Of a stretch of 37,297 bases of DNA, positions 1 through 10,363 are shown piece by piece. Within the stretch, counting starts at the first letter, position 1, and every line of letters starts with the position of its first letter. The translations under genes and the position numbers were made by a program. The notes below the pieces were generated by a model. That model searched no databases. It was not told where the DNA came from and worked only from the letters and a program-made list of their open reading frames with translations. Location of the stretch: assembly GCA_017448355.1 (NCBI GenBank), contig JAFSLQ010000056.1, forward strand, positions 1 through 37,297. Reading direction: 5' to 3'. This stretch comes from Clostridia bacterium (lineage in GTDB: Bacteria > Bacillota > Clostridia > Christensenellales > Borkfalkiaceae).

Positions 1-3000
1 ATCGTACTCTTTTTCCCAATAACCTTGGTTAGGCGCTCCACCGTTTGAACATAATTCAGATATTTCGGACGTGTTTAAGAGCATTATATCTTTCAAATCA
101 CTTGACTCGTCATAGTTTTCGTACTCAATAGAACTTAACGCTATACTGTATATTCCCGTAGTCGTTTCGTTACCTGCCGTTACGGGGAATAACCTTAACG
201 TATATCCGTTCGTTGACACTACCTCTTTGAAAACGCTTAACGGTAAATGCAATGTGTGCCACGTGTTTACCGCATAATCACTATTGTTGCTGTTATCATC
301 TAACAGCGCTACGTTTATAACAGATATACTGTTAACTGCATCGCTGAATCCGAAATACACTTCTAACGCAACACTGTTATACCCTAAGTTAATTGCTTTC
401 TGAATATCCGAAGCGGAAACGTTGTAATTCCAAAGCGCTGTCATGGTCGTGTCCCCCCAACCCGGATCTTGAGTATAATTGCTGAATTTAACGATAGCAA
501 TCTTTCCGTCTACGTTTACATCGTACTCTTTTTCCCAATAACCTTGGTTAGGTGCTCCGCCGTTTGAACACAATTCATAAACGGTAGAATCTTCAGATAT
601 CATTATGTCGACTATCTGTGCCTCTGTTTCTATATACGCGTCGCTTTGATCGACCGCATAGTCAGAAGAATCGCAAATATATCCAAATGAACACTCCGCC
701 GTCGTTATTCCGCTCTCCCATTCATCTGCTTCAATGGTCATTACATATTTAGTACTCGTGAAGCCGACCCAATCGTCAAACGTTACTTCTTTTGCGCTAT
801 CGTTCCAACTTGTCGCGAACTTGTTATACGCGTTCTGGAATATCTCTATCCCTACTCCAAAATTATAATCAACGTTATTTACAGACTTCGTTTCACCGTT
901 TATAGTGACCGACATGCTTACTTTATCACCATTAAGTATCGAAAGCACTATTACCACATTGTTCGATGCGTTTTCAAAGTCAGTAAGCGTAACAGTTAGC
1001 TTATGGAATTCTACGTTGCTGTAATTACTCATCATAAATCTCATAAATCCATACGACATGTAATAACAAGAATCTCCATTCTCTTTCTGCGTACTTAATA
1101 TAGAGTTTACGTATATCTTTTCTCCTTTCTTTAAGTTAAATGCCGCCGTACTACTGAAAGTCGTTTCTGAACCGTCCGAACTCATATATGCTACAGTTGC
1201 TACCGATTCTATTACGTATGTCTCGGTATACTCTGCATAACTGTATTTAATCTCGTAGTTGCCCGTTTCTGTTAATGAAAGTCCTTCCGCCAAATTTACA
1301 GGTATCGTTGTGCTACTCGGTGTCGTTACAGTTACCGTTGCCGCGTTTACACCAAATTTACCCGACGGTACTTTTATTGTTTTACCCGTTTCGTATTGAC
1401 GTAATAACGGGCTGTCGATTACAAACACAAATCCCGTAACATTAACCGTACATTCATCGTAATAATTTCCGTCAACACTTCTTACAATTATTGTCGCGAC
1501 ACCTTCCGCTATTGCAGTCAATTGTCCATTAGATACTGTTACTATGTTACTATTACTGCTCTCCCACGTTAAAGATTTATTTAACGCTGTATTCGGCAAA
1601 ACTGTCGCATTTAACGTTAAAGTTTCTCCCACACGCATGTCTGCGCTATTTCTGTCAAGAGCAACGGATGAAACCTTGAAACCCTCATAATCTTCGTACT
1701 CAATAGAACTTAACGCTATACTGTATGTTCCCGTAGTCGTTTCGTTCCCTGCCGTTACGGGGAATAACCTTAACGTATATCCGTTCGTAGACACTACTTC
1801 TTTGAACACGCTTAACGGTAAATGCAACGTGTGCCATGTGTTTACCGCATAATCACTATTGTTGCTGTTATCATCTAACAACGCTACGTTTATAACAGAT
1901 ATACTGTTAACGGCATCGCTGAATCCGAAATACACTTCTAACGCAACACTGTTATACCCTAAATCAATCGCTTTCTGAATATCCGTTTCGTCAACGTTAT
2001 ATCCCCAAAGCGCTGTCATCGTCGTATCTCCCCAACCCGGATCCTGAGTATAATTGCTGAAATTAACGATAACCGTTTTCTCTCCCACAGTTACATCATA
2101 TTCTTTTGTCCAATCTCCTTGGTTAGGTGCTCCACCATTTGAACAAAGTTCTGATACGGTAGAATCTTCAGATATCATTATATCTACTATCTGTATCGGT
2201 TCTATTATAAATTCAGCAGAAATACAGTATGCATAATTGCTGTCGTTTTTCACGATTAAAACAAACTTACCATCGGTAAACTCAGTCACATCGAGTTTTC
2301 CATCGGATAATAAATTCCTACCGCCTATTTCTTTATACACACCGAGAATATTGCCTTCGTATTCCGTGCCGAAAATTTCTGCAACAGTCGCAAATGCAAA
2401 CTCTTTTCTGTAATCTATTGTTATCGTAACATCGTCTACCTTATCTATAATCAAATATTCGTTTACTGTCACGGCAACTTTTTCTGAAACAGACTCAACA
2501 CCCTCAAAAGAATAAACGCACCATATATTACATGTACCCCAACTTATTGCGGTTACCACACCATTTTCGTCAACACATGCAACATTTTCATCAGAAGAAT
2601 GCCATACCACATCCGCATCGGATATTTCTGTAATTTTACCGTCTTCGCTTGCTTTGCTCACCGAATAATCAAAAGCAGTCGTTTTCTTGTACTCAACCCC
2701 ATCGAACACAATTTCGTTAACATATATCTCTGATGTACAACCTGTTTTTAAGCTGATATGCGTTTCCAAATCGTAACAGACCGATATAGGTATTTCAATC
2801 TGCATACCTATACCTGCATATCCCCTGAAATTAGCAGAAACAATAAGTAAAGTATTTCCGTATCCTTTCGGTGTTACAATGCCATTTTCGTCAACCTCGG
2901 CAACATCCTTACCAGACTCAAGAATCGCATAACTGAATGACACGTCAGGCGAATAATACTTTTTATCACCGAATAAAACATAAGCATTGATAACAATAGG

Positions 3001-3429
3001 CTCATCACTCAACAAAAAGCCGATAGAATCTCTATCCGTCTTTATAGAAGGCACTCTGCCTTCTGAATAAACGGTTACGATGCATTTCTCAGTCTTCCCT
3101 TGCCATGTTACCGATAGTTCTGCACTTCCCTCGTTTTTTGGAACTATAACCCCGCTGTTATCAACCGTAAAAATATTTTTATCGCTACTTTCCCAAGTCA
3201 ATTCGGGTTGATTCACTATAATACCGCTTTGCTTTGCGGTAGCGTTAACTGTTACAGAATCGGAATATTTTTCTATCCGTAAATTATTAGTTTCCAAGCG
3301 CAACTCGTAAGTAACGCTCGCTCCGTTTTCATTTCCGCAGCCGCAACCTGTTCCGACAAATAATAAGAAAATCGAAGTTGCAACTAAAAACAAAGATAAA
3401 ACAACATTACAAAAACTTTTTCTTTTCAT
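1..3429 (-). CDS. Large Big_2-domain surface lipoprotein with repeated beta-sandwich modules (C-terminus outside window)
   Basis: The minus-strand frame from the ATG at 3429 stayed open wherever I read it and appears open to the left edge, giving at least 1143 codons. It begins MKRKSFCNVV, followed by a hydrophobic segment and a cysteine cluster (VGTGCGCG), an export signal with an atypical lipobox. Several bacterial Ig-like Big_2 units follow; the clearest is coded around 1690-1440 (motifs LTWESSNSNIVTVS and GVATIIV). A module beginning near SELCSNGGAPNQG and ending SIALSSIEYE occurs at 2192-1696 and 617-121, and a third copy runs off the window. The module looks like a carbohydrate-binding beta-sandwich, but I cannot assign a family. 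It is the last visible gene of the glycan operon, 23 bp after the DUF4838 gene. It probably binds or presents polysaccharide at the cell surface. No catalytic motif was recognised in the visible part. Confidence 0.8.
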   Translation of the reverse strand, partial: MKRKSFCNVVLSLFLVATSIFLLFVGTGCGCGNENGASVTYELRLETNNLRIEKYSDSVTVNATAKQSGIIVNQPELTWESSDKNIFTVDNSGVIVPKNEGSAELSVTWQGKTEKCIVTVYSEGRVPSIKTDRDSIGFLLSDEPIVINAYVLFGDKKYYSPDVSFSYAILESGKDVAEVDENGIVTPKGYGNTLLIVSANFRGYAGIGMQIEIPISVCYDLETHISLKTGCTSEIYVNEIVFDGVEYKKTTAFDYSVSKASEDGKITEISDADVVWHSSDENVACVDENGVVTAISWGTCNIWCVYSFEGVESVSEKVAVTVNEYLIIDKVDDVTITIDYRKEFAFATVAEIFGTEYEGNILGVYKEIGGRNLLSDGKLDVTEFTDGKFVLIVKNDSNYAYCISAEFIIEPIQIVDIMISEDSTVSELCSNGGAPNQGDWTKEYDVTVGEKTVIVNFSNYTQDPGWGDTTMTALWGYNVDETDIQKAIDLGYNSVALEVYFGFSDAVNSISVINVALLDDNSNNSDYAVNTWHTLHLPLSVFKEVVSTNGYTLRLFPVTAGNETTTGTYSIALSSIEYEDYEGFKVSSVALDRNSADMRVGETLTLNATVLPNTALNKSLTWESSNSNIVTVSNGQLTAIAEGVATIIVRSVDGNYYDECTVNVTGFVFVIDSPLLRQYETGKTIKVPSGKFGVNAATVTVTTPSSTTIPVNLAEGLSLTETGNYEIKYSYAEYTETYVIESVATVAYMSSDGSETTFSSTAAFNLKKGEKIYVNSILSTQKENGDSCYYMSYGFMRFMMSNYSNVEFHKLTVTLTDFENASNNVVIVLSILNGDKVSMSVTINGETKSVNNVDYNFGVGIEIFQNAYNKFATSWNDSAKEVTFDDWVGFTSTKYVMTIEADEWESGITTAECSFGYICDSSDYAVDQSDAYIETEAQIVDIMISEDSTVYELCSNGGAPNQGYWEKEYDVNVDGKIAIVKFSNYTQDPGWGDTTMTALWNYNVSASDIQKAINLGYNSVALEVYFGFSDAVNSISVINVALLDDNSNNSDYAVNTWHTLHLPLSVFKEVVSTNGYTLRLFPVTAGNETTTGIYSIALSSIEYENYDESSDLKDIMLLNTSEISELCSNGGAPNQGYWEKEYD
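121..617 (-). repeat. Intragenic repeat module, copy 2
   Basis: About 497 bp that match 1696-2192 at a constant offset of 1575 bp (525 codons), so the repeat keeps the reading frame. The start of a further copy is visible at positions 1-60, matching 520-579 at an offset of 519 bp (173 codons). Differences between copies are scattered substitutions. It encodes the module whose landmarks are GGAPNQG, NYTQDPGWGDTTMTALW and NSDYAVNTWHTLHLP. Confidence 0.85.
1696..2192 (-). repeat. Intragenic repeat module, copy 1 (N-terminal)
   Basis: This is the N-terminal copy of the module described at 121-617. It differs mainly where the other copy reads GYWEKEYD (here GDWTKEYD) and in the stretch after DTTMTALW. 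A Big_2 domain and an unrelated stretch of roughly 350 residues separate it from copy 2. Confidence 0.85.
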
Positions 3430-3452
3430 AACATTTTCTGGTATTTATCCTA

Positions 3453-5390
3453 TTAAACGCCAAGACCGTTCAGATAAACCACAGTATCCTCCTCTTGTGA
3501 TATTTGTGTAATATTAAACGAATTCAATAACTGTTTGATTTTTAACTTCATAGAATTAACCGTTAAATCAGTGTAAGTGTTTGAATACAATCTTATCAAT
3601 GCGTAAAGCGGACAAATAGACTCTAATCTGACATGTTCAGCCATTAATGTTTCACCTTTTGCGAGCAGTCTGTTTTCGATGGCAACAAACCTATCATACC
3701 AATCTGCAATTAAGTTTTTCGGCCATAACGCTTCGGTGAAAAAGCCTCTTCCACCCATCATTGTAGACATATTAAGTTCCTGAGTTTGTCTATTTAATAA
3801 AACAATGTACTCATTAAAAATTGAACGCATTTCAGCACTTTCGCTACCATACATAGCGTTAAAATATTTATCTACAAGATGATTTATGTCGTAATCCACA
3901 TACCAACCGAGTTTTGATTGTAAATAACCTTTTAATCCTGCCCAACCGGTCGCATAATCATTACCGTTTTGCCCTTCAAGATAAAGCCAAGTAATTTTAC
4001 TTTCTTTTACCGTTTTATAAAAGTCTTTATACTGGAAAAAAGTATTATAGGAAAACATAAAACCGCCGTCTCTGAAATATTGATCATATCCCCAAAGATG
4101 AACGTTTTTACCTATAGCGTTCCATTTTATTAGATTTTCCCTATATCTATTGTTAATTTCACTATTAATACTCTCGGTATAGTCCCAATACGCCGCAGCA
4201 TACTTCGGAGATACGTGTTTAGACAATTTCATCTCCGGCTCAAACGATACAATGGGCTCACCTTTGCTATTATACGTAAGGCTAACGGGTGCGTCTTCAA
4301 CATAGAAGTATGCATAAAAAACAATAATAAACGTATCTGCCCTGCTATCACCAGATTCTTTAAATTTTTCTTCAAGTTGATTTGCAACTTTATTTAAAAA
4401 GAGTATAACAGATGAACTATATGCGCCATATTTCTCTTTTTGTCTTAAACACTCATTGCAAGTACAAGGATCATCATGATCACCAATTGCCATAACGATT
4501 TCATTTTTATCGTTATCCTTAAAACATTCAAACATTGTGTCCGCAGTCATATCTATCATCATTTGATAAGATTCTGCATTCCCGTGTGCGGTATAACATA
4601 ATTGATTCTGTTTAAGATTAAAAAACTCCGGATGCTCGTCTCCATAAATGTTTGGATTTATATAGCCGTACCAATTATGCCAGCAACCACCTTCCGGCGC
4701 CATAGCGTATGTTTCATGGTGCTGTATCATTCGCATACGATTTAACGACTCTTCCGACTGGGTGATATATTTCGAGCCTGCTATTCGGATATTAACATCA
4801 GGGACATCAACAATATCGATATCGTCTAAATATAATTTTGATACTTTATCAATATTGTAAACTTTAGGATAAAAATAATCGTAATTCAACGCTATTTCTA
4901 AATACCCATACACACCGTACAATACACCTATATCCAAAGCAGAATAGATACAAATATCATTACCTACGGTTTTTATAGCATATCCCTGCTCCTTTAATAT
5001 TTCATAGTCTCCTTGCAATCCGTTTGCTTTGGAAATAACTGTATCGCCCAAAGAAAAATAATTGCTATTCTCAGAATATGAATCCGATTTTTCTATTTCA
5101 AGTTCCACGCCCGTCGCTTCAAATAAAAGGACTTTCAATTCTGTCGCTGCTTTTAAAGTATTACTACCTGCATCAGGCGAAACAAGTATTTTATATGAAC
5201 TTGTACCAGCATCCACTATAAGGCGAGTAGTTCTTTTTACCTCGCCGGAATAACTGACATTATTATCTGATATAATATCTTTATCGTTATCGGTTGGGTC
5301 ATTGCAGCCTCCACAACCACATAACACACTTGTTATTCCCAAAACAAATACAGATAAAATACAAAATATTTTTTTAAATACTCTATTCAT
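3453..5390 (-). CDS. DUF4838 lipoprotein, alpha-glucuronidase-like
   Basis: A predicted lipoprotein of about 645 residues. The start is set at ATG 5390 (MNRVFKKIFC) because a GTGGGG ribosome site lies about 10 bp upstream; the frame also opens at GTG 5405. A hydrophobic signal ends in the lipobox LCGC. The N-terminal third (KAATELKVLLFEATG; GVLYGVYGYLE) resembles the alpha/beta domain that precedes GH67- and GH20-type barrels. The central part has the DUF4838 signature GDHDDPCTCNEC followed by a helical segment, and further on HLWGYDQY. DUF4838 proteins are often found in polysaccharide loci and are structurally linked to alpha-glucuronidases; activity has not been shown for most. It lies 15 bp after the 1016-residue protein gene, in the same operon. 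It may process uronate-containing chains outside the cell. Confidence 0.85.
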   Translation of the reverse strand: MNRVFKKIFCILSVFVLGITSVLCGCGGCNDPTDNDKDIISDNNVSYSGEVKRTTRLIVDAGTSSYKILVSPDAGSNTLKAATELKVLLFEATGVELEIEKSDSYSENSNYFSLGDTVISKANGLQGDYEILKEQGYAIKTVGNDICIYSALDIGVLYGVYGYLEIALNYDYFYPKVYNIDKVSKLYLDDIDIVDVPDVNIRIAGSKYITQSEESLNRMRMIQHHETYAMAPEGGCWHNWYGYINPNIYGDEHPEFFNLKQNQLCYTAHGNAESYQMMIDMTADTMFECFKDNDKNEIVMAIGDHDDPCTCNECLRQKEKYGAYSSSVILFLNKVANQLEEKFKESGDSRADTFIIVFYAYFYVEDAPVSLTYNSKGEPIVSFEPEMKLSKHVSPKYAAAYWDYTESINSEINNRYRENLIKWNAIGKNVHLWGYDQYFRDGGFMFSYNTFFQYKDFYKTVKESKITWLYLEGQNGNDYATGWAGLKGYLQSKLGWYVDYDINHLVDKYFNAMYGSESAEMRSIFNEYIVLLNRQTQELNMSTMMGGRGFFTEALWPKNLIADWYDRFVAIENRLLAKGETLMAEHVRLESICPLYALIRLYSNTYTDLTVNSMKLKIKQLLNSFNITQISQEEDTVVYLNGLGV

Positions 5391-5405
5391 ATACACCAAC
5401 CCCAC

Positions 5406-8400
5406 TTAAGAAACAAGAACCGTATAATACTTCATTGTTGCATTGTTTTCTTCATCGGTAACAAAATACCAAATTTTATATAATCCTTTATTATTAAAAG
5501 TTGTTTCACTGGTTTTATCTTTGTAATTCCATACAAAAACAGTCATATCCGGTTTTTCGATATAAACGCTTACGGAACAATCGTCTGCATTGCTTTCATC
5601 ATCAATTATTGTAATATCAGCAACAATTATATCCGAACCGATTTTCACTTCGTCTTTATGTTCACCTATCTTAATCTCCGGCGGTTTACGGTCTATAATA
5701 CTTATTTCATAAATAAAATCGTCGTTTTTCCCGCCCAACTCATCCTTTACTACATAAGAAAAAATATACTTTCCATATTCTGAAAGCTCTATATCGAATA
5801 AATCGACAAACGCTTGACTTCCATCTAAAATCACACCATTAGTGTCTTTCATATAATTACCATTAGGTCCCTTAACTTTAAGGGTTACTCTGCAATTAAA
5901 AGCCAAGACATCGGCATAATTTAATTTAGGTACAGAAATGATAGAGCCCAATTCTTTTTCGCCTGAAATATCAATCTGAAAGACTTCAGGGGAATCATCA
6001 ATGCTTTTTATCTTACTATAAGCATAAAACATTTGATTATTTACTCGTTCTATACTTATCAACTTATTATCGTTTGTGCTTTCCGTTGTAAGATTAAGCC
6101 AAACCTTATCATTAGTAAATCCCTTCCATTGTTTACCGTCAAGATTTGTAGTAACATTTAACGTTTGATTAGTGGAAAAAGAAATAATATTCGTTTGTGA
6201 ATGATACCTTAAAACTATACTTTCATATTTATTCTGTTTAAGTTGAAGAGCAGTTCCTCCGTTTAAACTCGCGCAAACTTTATCGTCAAACATAAATATC
6301 TTCAATGACAAAACGTTACTTCTATCTCTGCTGTCCGTCAGGTTTATTGTCACATTATCAAGCGTCGAATGTTCAAGGAAAGAAAAGCCGAAAACAAATT
6401 CGGAAGATTGCAATTCTTTAACAAACGAAAGTTTATATTCCCCGTTGTTTTTAGCAAATTTATAAGTACACCCGAATATATTTGATAGTTCCGGCTCGCC
6501 GTCATATCCAAAGAAATACTTAACAAGTTCTAAATTGTCCGTACCGTATCCAATATCAAGAACGGGGACTTCATAGGTTTTTACTGAACCGTTTATTTCA
6601 AAAAAGAACTTGACTAAATCAATATTTTCCGTAATTATAAATGTATCGTCGGATAACAAATGAGCATCTGTAATATCAGAATCGTTACCTATATATACAT
6701 TGGATTTTTTCAGAACGCCTTTACCAGCAGAAAAGTCATAACCAAACAATTCCGGAACTACATATTCAGCATTTCTTATTATAAACTCTGGTAAAATAGG
6801 CTCATCGTCAAAACGAACTTTATTGCTACCAAAAACCTCTAAATCATAAGAACATTCTTTTGTAAAATACAAGTCTGAAAACACATATTTTATCTTCCAC
6901 GTCCCAGTTTCGTCAGGCGTAAAAATGCAACTGTCTACTTGTTCGTTATAATCATATTTTATAAGCGTTTCACTGCGCCCGTATAATTCTGCAGATACAA
7001 ACACCGAATACCCGCCAACACTATTTGATATTATAGGTAAAGGCACATCTACGCTATCACCTATTTCCACATTTTCGACATATGACGGTATCTCTGCTGA
7101 TATTTCATTTGTTACATTTTTAATCGCTTCAAGGCGTAAAACTTTCTCGGCAGAATTACCGAAACTATCTACGCAAGAATAAACAACATAATATATTCTT
7201 TCCTGTTCAGGAGTAAAATACCCATCTTTAAGCAATATATCCGTTTGAGTACCTGAGCCATAAGACCTATACGCCGAAACGTTAACTTGTAATTTGTTGC
7301 CGAACGAATCGATTCCTTCTGCGTCCGGAATCTTAAAACTCTTACCTACTATAAGATAATCCACTAATACAGGATCGGGATTGAATAATCTGATTTCAGG
7401 CTCTACAGTATTAGTTATATAATTTTCAGCCAAATCTTCATTACCGTCTATTTCGGTAAATAACACGTTAAACGCAACCGAATTATAATTATCTGCGTAA
7501 AATGTCATATAGCATTTGCCTTCAGAAAAACCACCCCACAATACGTCCTGTAATACGGGATCATCTAAATCTGCAATAATATTTCCGTTTGCATAAATTT
7601 TTCTCTCCGCATAATCCATTGAAAAAGATAAATCTTCAAACCCGACATTATTAAAAGTTTGCGGTAAGGTATGAGTTATCTGACCTAAAATATTAAACTT
7701 GACTAAAGAACCGAACGGTGTAGCATAGAACCCGATATGATGAGCCCCGTCTACAATTCCTAATTCATAAAGGTTTTCGTCCAAACCTATGCCGTCTTGT
7801 TCGGCAGACCCAGCCATAACATACACTAATCCCCCGTCATAATATTTAACCATTAACATTAAATAATTAGAAGAGTTGTTGACATCTGAAAAAATAAAGA
7901 TAAATCTTTTTGCGTCCGGTTCACCGACCACATCAGGCAATATACTAAACGTTATAATACTATCGTTTTTAGTTTTGTCGTTCAGATCTATTATTTTATT
8001 GTAAGTTATTTTTTCGCCATTATAAATTTTGGCAAACACACCGCTCTTGTTTTTTGCTTTATACGGAGTAAAATCATTCGCCTTACCTATTCCGACGTAA
8101 GATTTAGACCCCGAAACAACATACATCGGTTTATTAACCAAAAAATCGTAACGTTTTATAGTTGAATCGTTTCTATATTCAATTACCCAATTACCAGATT
8201 CGTTAAGTTGCATGCTTCCCGAAACATATCCTTGACCGCTTGGCGCATAAACGATTCTATCCATTTTATTGCCACCGTTATATTTGTCGGGAAAATCAAC
8301 TTTGTCTCCTTCTACATATATCTTTGAAATAAAATTTTCAACGGAAACATCATCATAACGCAAGTCAGCCATAGCGATAAACGATATAGCACTGCATATT

Positions 8401-8456
8401 AAACAAAAAACAAATAATATTGATAAAATCAATTTTAATTTAATATTCTTTTTCAT
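5406..8456 (-). CDS. Exported multi-domain protein with Ig-like and LamG-like regions
   Basis: A 1016-residue exported protein. Residues 1-30 form a classic signal peptide (lysine-rich start, hydrophobic core, cleavage likely after AMA). There is no lipobox, LPXTG motif or C-terminal membrane helix, so it may be secreted or held by partners. The interior alternates between segments resembling LamG/concanavalin-like sandwiches (around residues 125-330 and 650-830) and Ig-like or PKD-like strands; the C-terminal 180 residues carry two such domains (EYGKYIFSYVVKDELGG; NKGLYKIWYFVTDEENN). I do not recognise a named family. It lies between the sugar permease and DUF4838 genes, so a role in glycan binding or in scaffolding the extracellular enzymes is likely. 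The start has an AAGGATG ribosome site. Confidence 0.75.
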   Translation of the reverse strand: MKKNIKLKLILSILFVFCLICSAISFIAMADLRYDDVSVENFISKIYVEGDKVDFPDKYNGGNKMDRIVYAPSGQGYVSGSMQLNESGNWVIEYRNDSTIKRYDFLVNKPMYVVSGSKSYVGIGKANDFTPYKAKNKSGVFAKIYNGEKITYNKIIDLNDKTKNDSIITFSILPDVVGEPDAKRFIFIFSDVNNSSNYLMLMVKYYDGGLVYVMAGSAEQDGIGLDENLYELGIVDGAHHIGFYATPFGSLVKFNILGQITHTLPQTFNNVGFEDLSFSMDYAERKIYANGNIIADLDDPVLQDVLWGGFSEGKCYMTFYADNYNSVAFNVLFTEIDGNEDLAENYITNTVEPEIRLFNPDPVLVDYLIVGKSFKIPDAEGIDSFGNKLQVNVSAYRSYGSGTQTDILLKDGYFTPEQERIYYVVYSCVDSFGNSAEKVLRLEAIKNVTNEISAEIPSYVENVEIGDSVDVPLPIISNSVGGYSVFVSAELYGRSETLIKYDYNEQVDSCIFTPDETGTWKIKYVFSDLYFTKECSYDLEVFGSNKVRFDDEPILPEFIIRNAEYVVPELFGYDFSAGKGVLKKSNVYIGNDSDITDAHLLSDDTFIITENIDLVKFFFEINGSVKTYEVPVLDIGYGTDNLELVKYFFGYDGEPELSNIFGCTYKFAKNNGEYKLSFVKELQSSEFVFGFSFLEHSTLDNVTINLTDSRDRSNVLSLKIFMFDDKVCASLNGGTALQLKQNKYESIVLRYHSQTNIISFSTNQTLNVTTNLDGKQWKGFTNDKVWLNLTTESTNDNKLISIERVNNQMFYAYSKIKSIDDSPEVFQIDISGEKELGSIISVPKLNYADVLAFNCRVTLKVKGPNGNYMKDTNGVILDGSQAFVDLFDIELSEYGKYIFSYVVKDELGGKNDDFIYEISIIDRKPPEIKIGEHKDEVKIGSDIIVADITIIDDESNADDCSVSVYIEKPDMTVFVWNYKDKTSETTFNNKGLYKIWYFVTDEENNATMKYYTVLVS

Positions 8457-8485
8457 TTTACAATCATCCTTACATCTTTAATGAT

Positions 8486-9415
8486 TTATTCTTTTATACC
8501 ACCTATGTTTACGCTATTCATTATTCTGTCTCTGAAAAATATAAAAAGTATAAGAATCGGCAACGAAAACAAATAACAAATAGCAAGTTTTAGTGGGACT
8601 CGGCTTAATCCTTGAACATTACCGTTTACGAGATAAAACACACCATAAGCAATAGTATACTTAGACGGCATAAAAACTATCGGCGTCATATAATCATTCC
8701 ACGACCCCATAAAACTTAAAAGGAAAATTGTTAAGAACACTCCTGAAACTAACGGGAGAATAATCTTAAAGAAAATAACCAAATCCCCTGCGCCATCAAC
8801 CAAAGCGGATTCGTCATAATCCTTTGGTAAAGCCCTGAACGCAGCAAAAAATACCAGATAAAAATAATTTGTAAAACTTATTTTCATAAAATAATATGAA
8901 AACATCGTATCATACACCCCGAGTGCTCGCGAAATTTTAAGCAAACTCGCTTGACTGTTAAACGATGGGATTATCATTACAAATATAACTACCAAGTAAA
9001 TTATGGAACTGACTTTATTCTTAAACCGTTGAGTCAGATACGCTACCCAGCATACCGAAAACGTTTGTATTAAAGAACCGATGACCGCAAATAAAACAGA
9101 ATTTAAAATCATCTCTTCAAACCATACTTCACGACTTCCGCTAAGCGTTGTTATCGGCACATGAAATTGAGATATGACATCTACATAATTGCTCCACGCC
9201 CAATTCCAAGGCATACCTGTCGGTAGCCAAACCGGGTTATCAATAAAATCATCTATGGTTTTTATACTCGAGAAAAAACCCCAAAGAATAAGAATAATTA
9301 ATATTAAAGATATAAAACCCAAACCAAACATCAAAGCAAACGTAAAAGGACTTTTCCAATTGCTTTTTATTCTATTTTGTCTTTTTAATCTTATATGATT
9401 ATTATTAATAGCCAT
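8486..9415 (-). CDS. Carbohydrate ABC transporter permease, MalG/CUT1 type
   Basis: Inner-membrane permease of 309 residues, the usual family size, with about six hydrophobic segments starting near residue 25. The EAA loop that contacts the ATPase is visible as YDESALVDGAG followed by FFKIILPL. The CUT1 family (MalG, LacG, MsmG) imports di- and oligosaccharides. It lies 6 bp after the MalF-like gene and just before the three large exported-protein genes, so transporter and extracellular proteins are probably made from one transcript. A GGGAG ribosome site precedes the ATG. Confidence 0.93.
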   Translation of the reverse strand: MAINNNHIRLKRQNRIKSNWKSPFTFALMFGLGFISLILIILILWGFFSSIKTIDDFIDNPVWLPTGMPWNWAWSNYVDVISQFHVPITTLSGSREVWFEEMILNSVLFAVIGSLIQTFSVCWVAYLTQRFKNKVSSIIYLVVIFVMIIPSFNSQASLLKISRALGVYDTMFSYYFMKISFTNYFYLVFFAAFRALPKDYDESALVDGAGDLVIFFKIILPLVSGVFLTIFLLSFMGSWNDYMTPIVFMPSKYTIAYGVFYLVNGNVQGLSRVPLKLAICYLFSLPILILFIFFRDRIMNSVNIGGIKE

Positions 9416-9421
9416 TTTTAT

Positions 9422-10354
9422 CTACTCCCATTTCTTATTAAGTTTTTCAGACAAGTTTCGAGTTAATAAAGTTATCGGAATTGTTATACATGATATTAAA
9501 ATACCAAGCGCGGCAATATAAGGATATGTTTTAGGAGTAGAAGTTACTGTAATCAATGTCATATAATATCCCAAAGTATATATATCCTGCGGTGCTGCGT
9601 TCCCATAAAATGTAAACAACCCGATATCCGCTGTAAGAAATCCACTTACAGACATAATCAAACTTATAGAAATTGTTTGCCAAGAAAGCGGGAAATAAAT
9701 GCTGATAAACTCTTTAAAAGGCGTAGCACCTTCTAAACGCGTTGCTTCTATTATTGAATCGGAAATGCCTGCCATCGCACTCGTTATATATAACACACCG
9801 CCACCAAATGACATTAAAAGCGAATATAACAATATTACAAAAAAAGTAACGTCTGTATTACCCGTATCAAGCAAAGGTGGTATGGTTTGATTAGTAATTA
9901 AATGCCAAACCGCAGGAATACAGTCGCAAACAAAATATTTATACATAGATATAAATATTATGCCCGAAACAATACCCGGTGCAAAAAGCATAATTTGAAA
10001 AAACCTTCCTCCCGGCATTCTCCTTGAAATATAATACGAAAAAAAGGCAGCAATAAACAAAACTGGAGAATTCAGCACATATATTAAAATACCTCTTAAA
10101 ATTGCCCTTATCAAATAAGCATTTTCGGGTGCGGAAAAGTCCTTAAATATTTCAATAAAATTTGAAAAACCGGAAAACAAATAAACGCCGTTTCCGTCAA
10201 TCAATTCATATTTCTGAAACGCTAACGTTATTGAAGTAATATTTGCCCAAACGTAATACACCGCAAATTGAACGACAAAAATACTTAATCCGAAGATATA
10301 AAATAATTTCCGCCGTTTAGACATTGTTCTTATCGTCTTATGTTTACTTGACAT
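9422..10354 (-). CDS. Carbohydrate ABC transporter permease, MalF/UgpA type
   Basis: Partner permease of 310 residues, with a first membrane helix at about residues 16-36 and a typical BPD_transp_1 region. The EAA loop reads IIEATRLEGATPFKEF followed by ISIYFPL. It pairs with the downstream MalG-like subunit to form the membrane channel for the substrate bound by the lipoprotein coded at 10364-12019. The gene begins 9 bp after that lipoprotein gene ends. The operon has no nucleotide-binding subunit, which is common for Firmicutes CUT1 systems that share MsmX or MsmK. Confidence 0.93.
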   Translation of the reverse strand: MSSKHKTIRTMSKRRKLFYIFGLSIFVVQFAVYYVWANITSITLAFQKYELIDGNGVYLFSGFSNFIEIFKDFSAPENAYLIRAILRGILIYVLNSPVLFIAAFFSYYISRRMPGGRFFQIMLFAPGIVSGIIFISMYKYFVCDCIPAVWHLITNQTIPPLLDTGNTDVTFFVILLYSLLMSFGGGVLYITSAMAGISDSIIEATRLEGATPFKEFISIYFPLSWQTISISLIMSVSGFLTADIGLFTFYGNAAPQDIYTLGYYMTLITVTSTPKTYPYIAALGILISCITIPITLLTRNLSEKLNKKWE

Positions 10355-10363
10355 ATCTATTCC

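Noticed and set aside
1-2192. CRISPR or mobile repeat explanation for the long repeats
   Set aside because: The repeats are inside one open reading frame with codon-multiple spacing, so they are protein modules.
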